Assembly (NCBI GenBank): GCA_937900185.1
Contig: CALCCW010000125.1
Span: forward strand, 1-12,907
DNA length: 12,907 nt
Source: QQUK01 sp913009765
Lineage (GTDB): Bacteria; Zixibacteria; MSB-5A5; GN15; FEB-12
Direction: 5' to 3'
Part shown: positions 7,070-12,794 of the stretch, piece after piece
How the letters are laid out: every line of letters begins with the position of its first letter
How positions within the stretch are numbered: the first letter of the stretch is position 1
Notes under the pieces: model-generated
What the model was told of the DNA's origin: nothing
The model's input: the letters and a program-made list of their open reading frames with translations, nothing else
Databases searched by the model: none
Made by a program: the position numbers and the translations under genes

Positions 7070-7099
7070 TGTGAACTGACAGAAAATAGTTTACAATAA

Positions 7100-7134
7100 G
7101 TCATACTGACCCGTCTAGGCGGAGTCAAAGTATG
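7100..7134 (+). repeat. Dispersed repeat A, copy 1 (expanded)
   Basis: Begins GTCATACTGA and ends GTCAAAGTATG, giving terminal inverted CATACT/AGTATG. Copies 2 (10292-10316) and 3 (11153-11178) share both ends but are 25 and 26 nt. This copy is 35 nt because the middle (CCCGTCTAGGCGG) is longer. Confidence 0.75.
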
Positions 7135-7246
7135 TTCATTTTTTTAAATTCTTTTGAACTCCTCTCCGTGCTTGACACGGAATCCAGTCTTGTAGGGCGA
7201 ACTACGCCAAGACGTACTTAAAGACTTTAGTGGTTCTGTTACTGAT

Positions 7247-7271
7247 GGCGGAAATGCTAAAGATTTCCGCC
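7247..7271. repeat. Hairpin, 9-bp stem
   Basis: GGCGGAAAT (7247-7255) and ATTTCCGCC (7263-7271) form a perfect 9-bp stem with loop GCTAAAG. A related GTAGGGCG string occurs at 7192-7199, and CCTAC follows the stem. This looks like an intergenic palindromic repeat, not a terminator. Confidence 0.7.
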
Positions 7272-7365
7272 CTACGAATTTTATTCGTTTTGTAAAATGG
7301 GTTCGTTTCGCATATAAAATATCTTTTTAAAACCGTTTTTCCATTCTATTTTTCGCCGTAAACAA

Positions 7366-7382
7366 AACAGGCTTAACCTGTT
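7366..7382. repeat. Hairpin, 6-bp stem
   Basis: AACAGG (7366-7371) pairs with CCTGTT (7377-7382) around CTTAA. It is followed within 30 nt by the 7407-7425 hairpin of similar style. Confidence 0.6.
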
Positions 7383-7406
7383 ACAGAGAAATGGCTTTGC
7401 TTTAAC

Positions 7407-7425
7407 AAATGGCTTAAAGCCATTT
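7407..7425. repeat. Hairpin, 7-bp stem with upstream half-copy
   Basis: AAATGGC (7407-7413) pairs with GCCATTT (7419-7425) around TTAAA. The left arm AAATGGCTT is also present as a direct half-copy at 7389-7397, so alternative pairing with the right arm is possible. Confidence 0.65.
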
Positions 7426-7564
7426 TCGATAATATTCCCAAACACCATCCTCAACTTGATTGGGGATTGTACATAAAATTTTCTCTTTAATAATTAAGTT
7501 ATTCATAATAGAAAGTGGATTTGGAAATTACAATGGCGTTATAGTGAATGTGTGGTTGAAGATT

Positions 7565-7584
7565 GGCAGACGAGGGCGTCTGCC
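7565..7584. repeat. GC-rich hairpin, 8-bp stem
   Basis: GGCAGACG (7565-7572) pairs with CGTCTGCC (7577-7584) around AGGG. No U-tract follows on either strand, so it is not a standard intrinsic terminator for the BI-1 gene ending at 7698. It contrasts in GC with its surroundings. Confidence 0.7.
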
Positions 7585-7697
7585 ATACACTAAAAAGAAG
7601 GCGGGATCACAGGGATCCAGCCCTACAGTAACTGGACTCCGACAAAGAGGGAGCCCAAAATAAGAACTTTATTATTTTGATTGCTGTTCATTGAAGT

Positions 7698-8393
7698 TTA
7701 TTTCCGTCTGCCTAAAACCCGAAGAAGTAACAGCATAAGATTTATAAAATCAAGATATAAAGTCAAGGCACCTAAGATAGCTGATTTTTTCCCCGCTTCT
7801 GATTCTATATCTACAGACTCACCTATTTTTTTAATTTTTTGAGTATCATAAGCAGTCAACCCGACAAAAACCAAAATCCCTACATAGGTTACAATCCAAT
7901 AAAGCATCTCGCTGCGTAAAAACCAGTTAACAACCGATGCAATAATAATTCCGATAAGCCCCATAAAAGCAAGATTCCCCATTGAAGTGAGGTCTTTTTT
8001 TGTGATATATCCATAGAGAGACATGACTCCAAATGTTGCCGAGGTAACGAAAAATGTTGATGCGATTGATTCGGCAGTATATACGACAAAAATTACTGAT
8101 AGAGTTAACCCGTTTAAAGTAGAATAGATAAGAAAAACTGTTGTTGCGGCTGTAGCTGACATTTTTTCAATCCGTGCCGTCAGATAGATAACCATTCCTA
8201 ATTCAGCAATGATAAGAAAGATAAAAGCTATTCGGTTGTAAATAAACATTTCTATCAGTTCTGTTGATGATGCAACATACATCGCAACTATTGCAGTAAT
8301 AGATAAAGCAAATGCCATCCAACCAAAAACTTTCATAATGAATTCTTTAACTGCGATATTTGCCATCGGTACCGGATACGTAGTCTGCTGCAT
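7698..8393 (-). CDS. Bax inhibitor-1/YccA (TMBIM)-family membrane protein
   Basis: A 231-residue inner-membrane protein with about seven hydrophobic segments and short loops. Family features visible are the FMKVFGWMAFALSITA-like first helix region (about 18-35), SATFGVMSLYGYITKKDL (about 117-135), and GILVFVGLTAYDTQKIKKIG with the characteristic Y-D-T-Q motif (about 172-191). The closing block is AILGALTLYLDFINLMLLLL. Eukaryotic and bacterial members of this family have been linked to calcium or proton leak and, for YccA, to FtsH; which applies here is unknown. ATG 8391-8393 gives the usual N-terminus. The gene follows nfo after a 22-nt gap on the same strand, so cotranscription is likely. 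Confidence 0.93.
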   Translation of the reverse strand: MQQTTYPVPMANIAVKEFIMKVFGWMAFALSITAIVAMYVASSTELIEMFIYNRIAFIFLIIAELGMVIYLTARIEKMSATAATTVFLIYSTLNGLTLSVIFVVYTAESIASTFFVTSATFGVMSLYGYITKKDLTSMGNLAFMGLIGIIIASVVNWFLRSEMLYWIVTYVGILVFVGLTAYDTQKIKKIGESVDIESEAGKKSAILGALTLYLDFINLMLLLLRVLGRRK

Positions 8394-8415
8394 TTTTGTC
8401 TCTCTTTATGTTACT

Positions 8416-9264
8416 CTATTCTACCAATGAACGGAGCAGTTTTAAGTTTTCGATATCTTCTGTGAGTTCATCACCTTTTGGAGTTTCTAAAATCATCGGC
8501 ACTTTTTTGAGCTTTTTGTCATTAACAATATTCCGAAAAGCTTCCAAACCGATAAACCCTTTGCCAATATGTTCATGCCTGTCTTTTTTTGACCCAAACT
8601 CTTTTTTTGAGTCATTCATATGGATAATTTTCAAACGGTCAAGTCCGATAATTTCATCAAACTGCTGCATCGTTTGCTTATACTCTTTTGGGTCAGACAA
8701 AGGATATCCGGCAGCAAAAATATGACAGGTATCGACACAAACACCCAAACGGTCATGCGACCCTGATTTTTCAATCAAATAGCCTATCTGCTCAAAAGTA
8801 TATCCAAGATTTGTTCCCTGTCCGGCAGTTGTTTCAAACAGCAAAGTCACATTGTCGGTTTCCGGTAATTCTTCAAACAGACGGACAACGTTTTTGGCAA
8901 TTCTGTCCATACCCGCTTCTTCCCCCTCGCCGACATGAGAACCGGGGTGAAATACTAAATTGGGAATTTTCAGCCTCTCGCATCGTTCCATCTCTTCTTT
9001 TATCGCATGAAACGATTTTTCATTTAACTCTTCTTTTGGAGAAGCCAAATTGATAAGATAGCTTGAGTGCGATGTTGCCACCGTCACTCCCAATTCATCA
9101 ATCGCAGTAAAATATTTCTCTAACTCTTTATCTGTTATTGTCTTTGCCCGCCACTGCGAATTAGATTTATTAAACATCTGTATAGTATCACAGGTAGCTT
9201 TTTTACCCCGTTCAATCGCATTAAAAACACCTCCTGCTATCGATTCATGTGCTCCAAACAACAT
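8416..9264 (-). CDS. nfo: Endonuclease IV (AP endonuclease family 2)
   Basis: A 282-residue cytoplasmic enzyme that cuts DNA 5' to abasic sites in base-excision repair and trims blocked 3' ends. All nine zinc ligands of the family can be placed: His66 (ATSHSSYL), His106 (FHPGSH), Glu144 (LFETTAGQGTNLG), Asp178 and His181 (VCVDTCHIFAAGYPL), His215 (IIHMNDSKK), Asp228 and His230 (KDRHEHIGKG), and Glu260 (ILETP). ATG 9264 opens the conserved MLFGAHES and has GAGG 6 nt upstream. A TTG at 9276 would add four residues and lacks this site. It heads an operon with the BI-1-type gene. A consensus-like promoter lies about 55 nt upstream. Confidence 0.97.
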   Translation of the reverse strand: MLFGAHESIAGGVFNAIERGKKATCDTIQMFNKSNSQWRAKTITDKELEKYFTAIDELGVTVATSHSSYLINLASPKEELNEKSFHAIKEEMERCERLKIPNLVFHPGSHVGEGEEAGMDRIAKNVVRLFEELPETDNVTLLFETTAGQGTNLGYTFEQIGYLIEKSGSHDRLGVCVDTCHIFAAGYPLSDPKEYKQTMQQFDEIIGLDRLKIIHMNDSKKEFGSKKDRHEHIGKGFIGLEAFRNIVNDKKLKKVPMILETPKGDELTEDIENLKLLRSLVE

Positions 9265-9317
9265 ATATATCCTCAATATTTTATTAATTTCTCTTTTTTA
9301 TACAATAAAAATAACAG

Positions 9318-9346
9318 TTTAGCCCATAAAAGACAAGTATTGTCAA
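9318..9346 (-). promoter_or_regulatory. Candidate nfo promoter
   Basis: On the minus strand a perfect TTGACA (9341-9346) is followed after 17 nt by GCTAAA (9318-9323), a weak -10 match. Transcription would begin near 9311, leaving a 46-nt leader that contains the GAGG site. A short inverted repeat, GACAA-GTA-TTGTC (9332-9344), overlaps the -35 and could be an operator. Confidence 0.4.
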
Positions 9347-9368
9347 TAAATAAAAAAAATGAAATTAA

Positions 9369-9399
9369 ACTGACAGCCCTTGTCAGTGGGTAGTACGAT
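9369..9399 (+). promoter_or_regulatory. Candidate promoter and palindromic operator before the tandem DUF433/SANT genes
   Basis: ACTGACA (9369-9375) and TGTCAGT (9381-9387) form a perfect 7-bp inverted repeat around GCCCT. Its left arm contains CTGACA (9370-9375), a -35-like box, and TACGAT (9394-9399) lies 18 nt downstream as a -10-like box. If both are real, the palindrome overlaps the promoter and would suit autoregulation by the DNA-binding-like proteins encoded downstream. Confidence 0.3.
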
Positions 9400-9416
9400 A
9401 TTAGTAACGCGAAGGG

Positions 9417-9441
9417 AAATAAGCAAAATGGGGGCTTATTT
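9417..9441 (+). promoter_or_regulatory. Leader hairpin, possible attenuator
   Basis: AAATAAGC (9417-9424) and GCTTATTT (9434-9441) form an 8-bp stem with loop AAAATGGGG, and more T follow (9442-9444). The structure ends only 6 nt before the AAAAGGG ribosome-binding site of the 9460 gene. It resembles a weak intrinsic terminator, and could modulate expression of the tandem genes. Confidence 0.35.
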
Positions 9442-9459
9442 TTTAAAAGGGCATGTACG

Positions 9460-9834
9460 ATGAGACCGAAATGGACTAAAGTAGGCAACACAACAAAGGA
9501 TTTATTTGATATAATAAATTTACTCAAAAAAGGTGTTTCAATCGTTGATATAGTACAATCAGATAATTCTGTCACTGTTTCAGAAATACAGCAGCTTCTT
9601 TTGAGAATGACAGAATATTTAAAAAAGCATCTCATCTTAGACAGTTATCTTGAAACTGTCAATAAAATTTCTCCTGATGAAATGACAGAATTAAAATTGG
9701 AGTGGAATACAAAAGAAACAGATGAACTTGTTAAGTTATATACATGCGGAGCAAAGATAGAAAATATCGCAGTTTTAATGAGAAAAAGTGAAACAGAGGT
9801 ACAAAATAAATTACAATCTCTAAATCTTAAGTGA
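9460..9834 (+). CDS. Small DUF433-like/SANT-like protein, tandem copy 1
   Basis: A 124-residue soluble protein of unknown function. Residues 15-55 (LFDIINLLKKGVSIVDIVQS, then VTVSEIQQLL) resemble a diverged DUF433 helical motif, 'dI..LL..G.si..Iv....vt..dI...l'. Residues 80-122 (LEWNTKETDELVKLYTCGAK, then IENIAVLMRKSETEVQNKL) resemble the SANT/Myb-like trihelix, 'W...E...L...y..G..i..IA..m.rs...v..kL'. The same two-part order is repeated in the next gene, so the two are paralogues. ATG 9460 has AAGGG 8 nt upstream. DUF433 proteins often serve as antitoxins or DNA-binding partners, but no toxin is adjacent. Confidence 0.7.
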   Translation: MRPKWTKVGNTTKDLFDIINLLKKGVSIVDIVQSDNSVTVSEIQQLLLRMTEYLKKHLILDSYLETVNKISPDEMTELKLEWNTKETDELVKLYTCGAKIENIAVLMRKSETEVQNKLQSLNLK

Positions 9835-9845
9835 GAGGAAAAATT

Positions 9846-10262
9846 ATGGCTGATGTACAAATTAGAGATACAAATGTTAAAATTACTGACATATTGCATC
9901 TTATTGGAAATGGGTTCACTTATGAACAGATAATTCACAAATATTCGCAAATCACTTTAACTGACATAATGATGTCAGCAAAAGTTGCCGAGGAAATTAT
10001 CGGCACAATTGTAAAAATACATGGCAACACAATCCCTGCGATGAAAATGGAATTTATTTTCAAAAATAATAATTTTAAATCTATTGAGGAGCTGCAAAAG
10101 ACAAATCCACGAGCTTTTGCAAAATGGAACACTGCCGAGGATAATAATCTCATCAATATGTTTAAAAGCGGTAAAGAAATTAAAGAAATCGCTGATATAC
10201 TCGAACGTTCAATTGGTTCAATTCGTGCCAGACTTGAAAAATTCGGATTGATTAAGCAGTAG
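9846..10262 (+). CDS. DUF433 plus SANT/Myb-like DNA-binding-type protein, tandem copy 2
   Basis: A 138-residue protein and the better preserved of the pair. The N-terminal part (about 14-55: ITDILHLIGNGFTYEQIIHK, then ITLTDIMMSAKVAEEII) follows the DUF433 pattern 'iL.li..G.t.eqI...y..lt..DI..a'. The C-terminal part (about 91-135: FAKWNTAEDNNLINMFKSGK, then EIKEIADILERSIGSIRARL) is a clear SANT/HTH-like module with WNT-ED and the terminal SIRARLEKFGL. I prefer ATG 9846, preceded by GAGAGGA at 6-7 nt. A GTG at 9831 would overlap the first gene's stop but lacks its own site. It is probably cotranscribed with copy 1, and DNA binding is inferred from fold only. Confidence 0.78.
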   Translation: MADVQIRDTNVKITDILHLIGNGFTYEQIIHKYSQITLTDIMMSAKVAEEIIGTIVKIHGNTIPAMKMEFIFKNNNFKSIEELQKTNPRAFAKWNTAEDNNLINMFKSGKEIKEIADILERSIGSIRARLEKFGLIKQ

Positions 10263-10291
10263 ATAATTTATAGAAAATAACTTTTTAATCT

Positions 10292-10316
10292 GTCATACTG
10301 AGCTTGTCGAAGTATG
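10292..10316 (+). repeat. Dispersed repeat A, copy 2
   Basis: GTCATACTGAGCTTGTCGAA ending GTATG, with terminal inverted CATACT/AGTATG. Copy 3 at 11153-11178 differs only in the middle. Both copies are followed by the same TTTTTCA[AG]CAAGCC tail (10323-10336 here, 11194-11207 there), so the repeated unit is longer than the hairpin. Confidence 0.8.
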
Positions 10317-10375
10317 CTCAGGTTTTTCAACAAGCCCTGACTAATAAATATTTATGAATTCGTACGACCATCTCC

Positions 10376-10394
10376 ACTCCGGCGAAGTCGGAGT
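10376..10394. repeat. Hairpin, 6-bp stem
   Basis: ACTCCG (10376-10381) pairs with CGGAGT (10389-10394) around GCGAAGT. The CTCCG...CGGAGT arms resemble the GACTCCG core of repeat B and the partial GGACTCCG at 7633-7640. Confidence 0.6.
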
Positions 10395-10485
10395 CCAGAA
10401 CAGTAACAAAATGGCAGTTTATAAAAAAAATAAATTATAGATTTTGTATGTATCGATTTATTTGCTCAAATCGTTCCTGCACTGG

Positions 10486-10504
10486 TTTCCGTCTACGACG
10501 GAAA
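10486..10504. repeat. Hairpin, 8-bp stem
   Basis: TTTCCGTC (10486-10493) pairs perfectly with GACGGAAA (10497-10504) around a 3-nt TAC loop. No U-tract follows on either strand. Confidence 0.65.
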
Positions 10505-10640
10505 GGAGTTTCTGAATATTCGTTAATATATAGTAGTAAAGCCTTGCAGGTAGTGGTTCCGTTGATTTGAAATCGTCAGATTTAAAAATCGAGAAACCTG
10601 ACAAACTTATTCCTAATCCGAACAGACAGAAAGTAAACAC

Positions 10641-11015
10641 CTATATAAATTTTGACTCATCTATATTAAAAATTTTCCTTGTCTCTTTTTTAAGAAGTAC
10701 CCAAAGTGCGATTATTCCAAAAACAGTCCCTATCGGAAAATCTGCGATATTTAAAACCGACCACAAAAGAGCAATAATCCGACCCCATTTTTGTTTAAAA
10801 TATAATCCGACCGATGCGAGCAGCATAGGTACATAAATAATTAACTTCCGAACTGCCTCGGCTTCTATAATGCCTTTTTCTGTTATAAAATCAGCAAGCC
10901 AACTGCCTGCCAATAGTGATGTTTTAAAATACAGCAGTACAATTGTGCCGGTTACAACTCCGAATAATCCAATTATAAAAAAGACAATCGTTATTGCCTT
11001 GAGATATTTTTCCAT
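10641..11015 (-). CDS. Small multi-pass membrane protein of unknown function
   Basis: A 124-residue protein with about four hydrophobic segments (roughly 5-30, 58-75, 78-92 and 95-108). The second half, LYFKQKWGRIIALLWSVLNI followed by ADFPIGTVFGIIALWVLLKK, matches a pattern I recognise from many short bacterial membrane proteins: a W-x-R-x-x-A-L helix, then FPIGT-x-x-GI-x-x-LWVLL. That family has no assigned function. ATG 11013-11015 begins a normal inside-positive first helix (MEKYLKAITIV), but no Shine-Dalgarno is visible. It lies between two repeat-rich gaps. No neighbour suggests its role. Confidence 0.75.
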   Translation of the reverse strand: MEKYLKAITIVFFIIGLFGVVTGTIVLLYFKTSLLAGSWLADFITEKGIIEAEAVRKLIIYVPMLLASVGLYFKQKWGRIIALLWSVLNIADFPIGTVFGIIALWVLLKKETRKIFNIDESKFI

Positions 11016-11091
11016 AAATCAATAGTACATGAATTCAAAAAGATTGGCAATAAGAATTAAACAGTTAATAGGCTTGTTGATAATGTCAAAA

Positions 11092-11139
11092 TTGTCTTTC
11101 AAGACCCTTCGACTCCGCTCAGGGTGACTTGAAAGACAA
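11092..11139 (-). terminator. Long hairpin carrying repeat B; terminator-like for the epimerase operon
   Basis: TTGTCTTTCAAG (11092-11103) and CTTGAAAGACAA (11128-11139) form a perfect 12-bp stem. Inside it, ACCCT (11104-11108) pairs with AGGGT (11121-11125). The loop and inner arm are repeat B copy 2 (11107-11129). On the minus strand the stem is followed by TTTTG, so it may end transcripts leaving the epimerase gene about 75 nt upstream. The T-tract is short, which leaves a simple repeat as the alternative. Confidence 0.5.
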
Positions 11140-11152
11140 CAGCTTATAATCT

Positions 11153-11178
11153 GTCATACTGAGTAGAGTCGAAGTATG
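11153..11178 (+). repeat. Dispersed repeat A, copy 3
   Basis: GTCATACTGAGTAGAGTCGA ending AGTATG, with terminal inverted CATACT/AGTATG. It matches copy 2 except for the centre and one added base. The CTGTCATACTGAG and GTCGAAGTATG blocks are identical between the two. Confidence 0.8.
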
Positions 11179-11213
11179 TTTTTATAAAAAGTATTTTTCA
11201 GCAAGCCTTATAG

Positions 11214-12203
11214 CTATCTTTCCACTTTTTTAAGCAGTTCGTCATGTCTTTTATCCGATAACCCACACTTAAATTCGTAATCTGAAGGAAGAGACTTAAT
11301 ATATGTATATGATGCCTGAATTGTATCTTCGACTGTTCGATGAGTCAGCCCTTGTGAGATAGATGGTCTTAGTTCGATTTCCATAAAATTGTAATGGGCG
11401 GTATCTTCAAAAGAAAAAAGCATAGGGAAATCTGTTACCGAAATTTCATTTTCATCAATAAATTCTTTTGATACTTTGATAAATTTAGAATCTGAATTAA
11501 AATGTTTTTTCATTCTGACAAGTAAATCGGCAAGAGTCAGTTTTTCATTTGGTCCGACAGCGTTGTAGATTCCTGCTTGTTTTTTCTCAGTCAATCTTAT
11601 TGTCCATTCTGCTAAATCACGAACATCAATAAACTGCATCGGCTGGTCATCATTTTCGGGGACAAGCATCTCGCCGCCATTGGCTACACGTCGAATCCAA
11701 TAGCCAAAACGGTCGGTGTGGTCGTCGGGTCCGACAATATACCCCGGACGGATGATCGTTGCATTTTCTTCATATATTTCTAAAATCTCATCTTCGCAGA
11801 GAACTTTGAGACCGCCGTATGTTTCGCCGGTGATTTCTTCTGTCGATTCATCTTCAAGGGTTGCAAGAGGAGAATCAATATCTATCGGTTCACCGTTGGC
11901 ATGGTCATAGACAGAAATTGTGGAGATAAAAACATAGTGCGGAACAAGCTTTTTGAGAAGTTCGGCAGATTGTTTGACAACTCTCGGAAGATACCCGCAT
12001 ACATCTATGACGGCATCGAACTTTTTACCTTTGAGAGCATCAAGATTGCCGTCACGGTCACCGATTAGGGTGGTGACTCCGTCGATGGGTTCTGTGTTTG
12101 TCTTACCTCTGTTGAAGAGGGTGACATTGTGATTATTTTTGAGTGCGGCTGCAGTTATATGTTTGCCGACAAACTGCGTCCCACCGAGTATGAGTATGTC
12201 CAA
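11214..12203 (-). CDS. NAD-dependent epimerase/dehydratase-family (extended SDR) protein
   Basis: A 329-residue Rossmann-fold protein. The N-terminal dinucleotide motif is ILGGTQFVGKHI (5-16), followed by FNRGKTN at the second strand and LIGDRDG (46-52). VIDVCGY (65-71) is the usual 'D.cGy' of this subgroup, and STISVYD (94-100) supplies the catalytic Ser region. The Tyr-x-x-x-Lys pair is YGGLK (129-133), followed by IIRPGYIVGPDDHTDRF (150-166). The pattern resembles the CSP41-like/atypical SDR epimerases, and the substrate cannot be read from sequence. Translation starts at TTG 12201-12203. An excellent AAGGAG lies 7 nt upstream and overlaps the TonB-like gene's stop region, so the two are coupled. 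No ATG gives the Rossmann strand. Confidence 0.9.
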   Translation of the reverse strand: MDILILGGTQFVGKHITAAALKNNHNVTLFNRGKTNTEPIDGVTTLIGDRDGNLDALKGKKFDAVIDVCGYLPRVVKQSAELLKKLVPHYVFISTISVYDHANGEPIDIDSPLATLEDESTEEITGETYGGLKVLCEDEILEIYEENATIIRPGYIVGPDDHTDRFGYWIRRVANGGEMLVPENDDQPMQFIDVRDLAEWTIRLTEKKQAGIYNAVGPNEKLTLADLLVRMKKHFNSDSKFIKVSKEFIDENEISVTDFPMLFSFEDTAHYNFMEIELRPSISQGLTHRTVEDTIQASYTYIKSLPSDYEFKCGLSDKRHDELLKKVER

Positions 12204-12214
12204 CGCTCAGCTCC

Positions 12215-12736
12215 TTATTTGGCATTGAAAATCACTTTATATGTGACCCAAATTGCTATTCTTTTATTATTAAAAACTGCAGGCATAAATTTATTTTTCA
12301 TCGCGGTTATTTTAGCAGAATAATCAAATTCTTTATATTTAGATTTTTTGGCAACTTGTGCTTTTAAAACATTACCATCAGAACCTACAAGTGCTTTAAT
12401 CCGAACTGATCCTGATTTATGCTTTTTTCTTAACTTTTCAGGAAATTCAGGTACAAAGTCTTTTATCATTGTAGGCATGGACTCATAACCTCCGCTATCA
12501 GAAAGAGGTTCTCCAAATTCCATAATTGTCGTATCTGCTTCAAGTTTCATAATATTTTCATATTTAATTCTATCATATTTAATTTTTATAGATTTCGTCC
12601 CTGGTTTTATATCTTTAACACTTCTCAAAAAGACAATACTACTAACATCAACTTCTAAGAGGGTATCAGACAATATTATATGAATTGTATCTGACTGCTT
12701 ACTTTTAAGTGTATATCTGATTATATGATTTCCATA
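12215..12736 (-). CDS. TonB C-terminal-domain protein, 5' end missing
   Basis: The visible 173 residues are the 3' part of a gene cut by the contig end at 12736. Residues about 88-173 form a TonB C-terminal domain: MPTMIKDFVPEFPEKL, then SGSVRIKALVGSDGNVLKAQ, FDYSAKITAMKNKFMPAVF and a closing AIWVTYKVIF. Such proteins pass proton-motive energy from the inner membrane to outer-membrane transporters, or act in related periplasmic roles. The expected N-terminal transmembrane anchor and proline-rich linker would lie in the missing part. The upstream 87 residues, mixed strands with many Lys and Ile, are not a proline-rich linker, so a different architecture is possible. The open frame continues to an ATG at 12793 only because the adapter happens to be open (MIRRPPRSTLFPYTTLFRS). 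Those 19 residues are artefact. Confidence 0.85.
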   Translation of the reverse strand, partial: YGNHIIRYTLKSKQSDTIHIILSDTLLEVDVSSIVFLRSVKDIKPGTKSIKIKYDRIKYENIMKLEADTTIMEFGEPLSDSGGYESMPTMIKDFVPEFPEKLRKKHKSGSVRIKALVGSDGNVLKAQVAKKSKYKEFDYSAKITAMKNKFMPAVFNNKRIAIWVTYKVIFNAK

Positions 12737-12794
12737 AGATCGGAAGAGCGTCGTGTAGGGAAAGAGTGTAGATCTCGGTGGTCGCCGTATCATT
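12737..12794 (-). other. Illumina P5/universal adapter (contamination)
   Basis: The reverse complement of the 58-nt adapter at 98-155, beginning AGATCGGAAGAGCGTCGTG and ending GCCGTATCATT. It truncates the TonB-like gene and supplies a false start codon at 12791-12793. Confidence 0.98.

Larger units (their letters stand above)
6880..7697. other. Gene-poor interval of short palindromes and repeat remnants
   Basis: There are 818 nt without a credible gene. The one longer reading frame (7460-7663) runs through palindromes and has no ribosome-binding site or recognisable protein features. The interval instead holds at least eight separate short inverted repeats and remnants of the dispersed repeat types seen again at 10263-11213 (listed separately). 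Several segments have higher GC than the surrounding AT-rich DNA. It separates the ruvX-mltG operon from the end of the nfo operon. No tRNA, rRNA or riboswitch was recognised. Confidence 0.7.
10263..10640. other. Intergenic stretch with repeat copy and hairpins
   Basis: There are 378 nt between the second DUF433/SANT gene and the small membrane protein gene, which converge here. It contains repeat A copy 2 (10292-10316), hairpins at 10376-10394 and 10486-10504, and otherwise AT-rich DNA. A minus-strand reading frame of 60 codons with a GTG start (10458-10640) begins right after the membrane gene's stop with a hydrophobic N-terminus. It lacks a ribosome-binding site and reads through the 10486 hairpin, so I do not call it. 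Confidence 0.6.
11070..11208. repeat. Composite intergenic repeat unit
   Basis: A 139-nt segment bounded by imperfect 11-bp inverted ends, AGGCTTGTTGA (11070-11080) and TCAGCAAGCCT (11198-11208), one mismatch. It encloses the long hairpin at 11092-11139 and repeat A copy 3. It fills most of the gap between the small membrane protein gene and the epimerase gene. There is no coding capacity. A MITE-like nature is possible, but no target-site duplication was identified. Confidence 0.5.

Noticed and set aside
7366..7425. Possible CRISPR-like or tandem repeat from the AAATGGCTT copies
   Set aside because: Only two copies of a 9-mer 19 nt apart, with no regular spacer structure. This is two neighbouring hairpins, not an array.
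7460..7663. 67-codon plus-strand frame in the gene-poor interval
   Set aside because: It runs through the GC-rich palindrome at 7565-7584, and the second half of its product is low-complexity (KKKAGSQGSS and similar) with no known pattern.
9273..9635. 120-codon minus-strand frame overlapping the nfo leader and the 9460 gene
   Set aside because: It is antisense to a gene with a better ribosome-binding site and a recognisable paralogue, and it covers the nfo promoter region. Its Cys/Phe/Leu/Ser-rich content is typical of shadow frames in AT-rich DNA.
9460..10262. Toxin-antitoxin operon
   Set aside because: The N-terminal halves resemble DUF433 antitoxins, but both genes have the same architecture and no PIN, RelE or other toxin-like frame is next to them.
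10458..10640. 60-codon minus-strand frame with a hydrophobic start (GTG) directly after the small membrane protein gene
   Set aside because: No ribosome-binding site, a GTG start, and its C-terminal part is encoded by the TTTCCGTC/GACGGAAA hairpin. Without a homologue it is more likely intergenic.
11084..11089. Perfect minus-strand TTGACA upstream of the small membrane protein gene
   Set aside because: No -10-like hexamer occurs at 15-19 nt spacing. The next AT-rich box is about 22 nt away, so I do not call a promoter.
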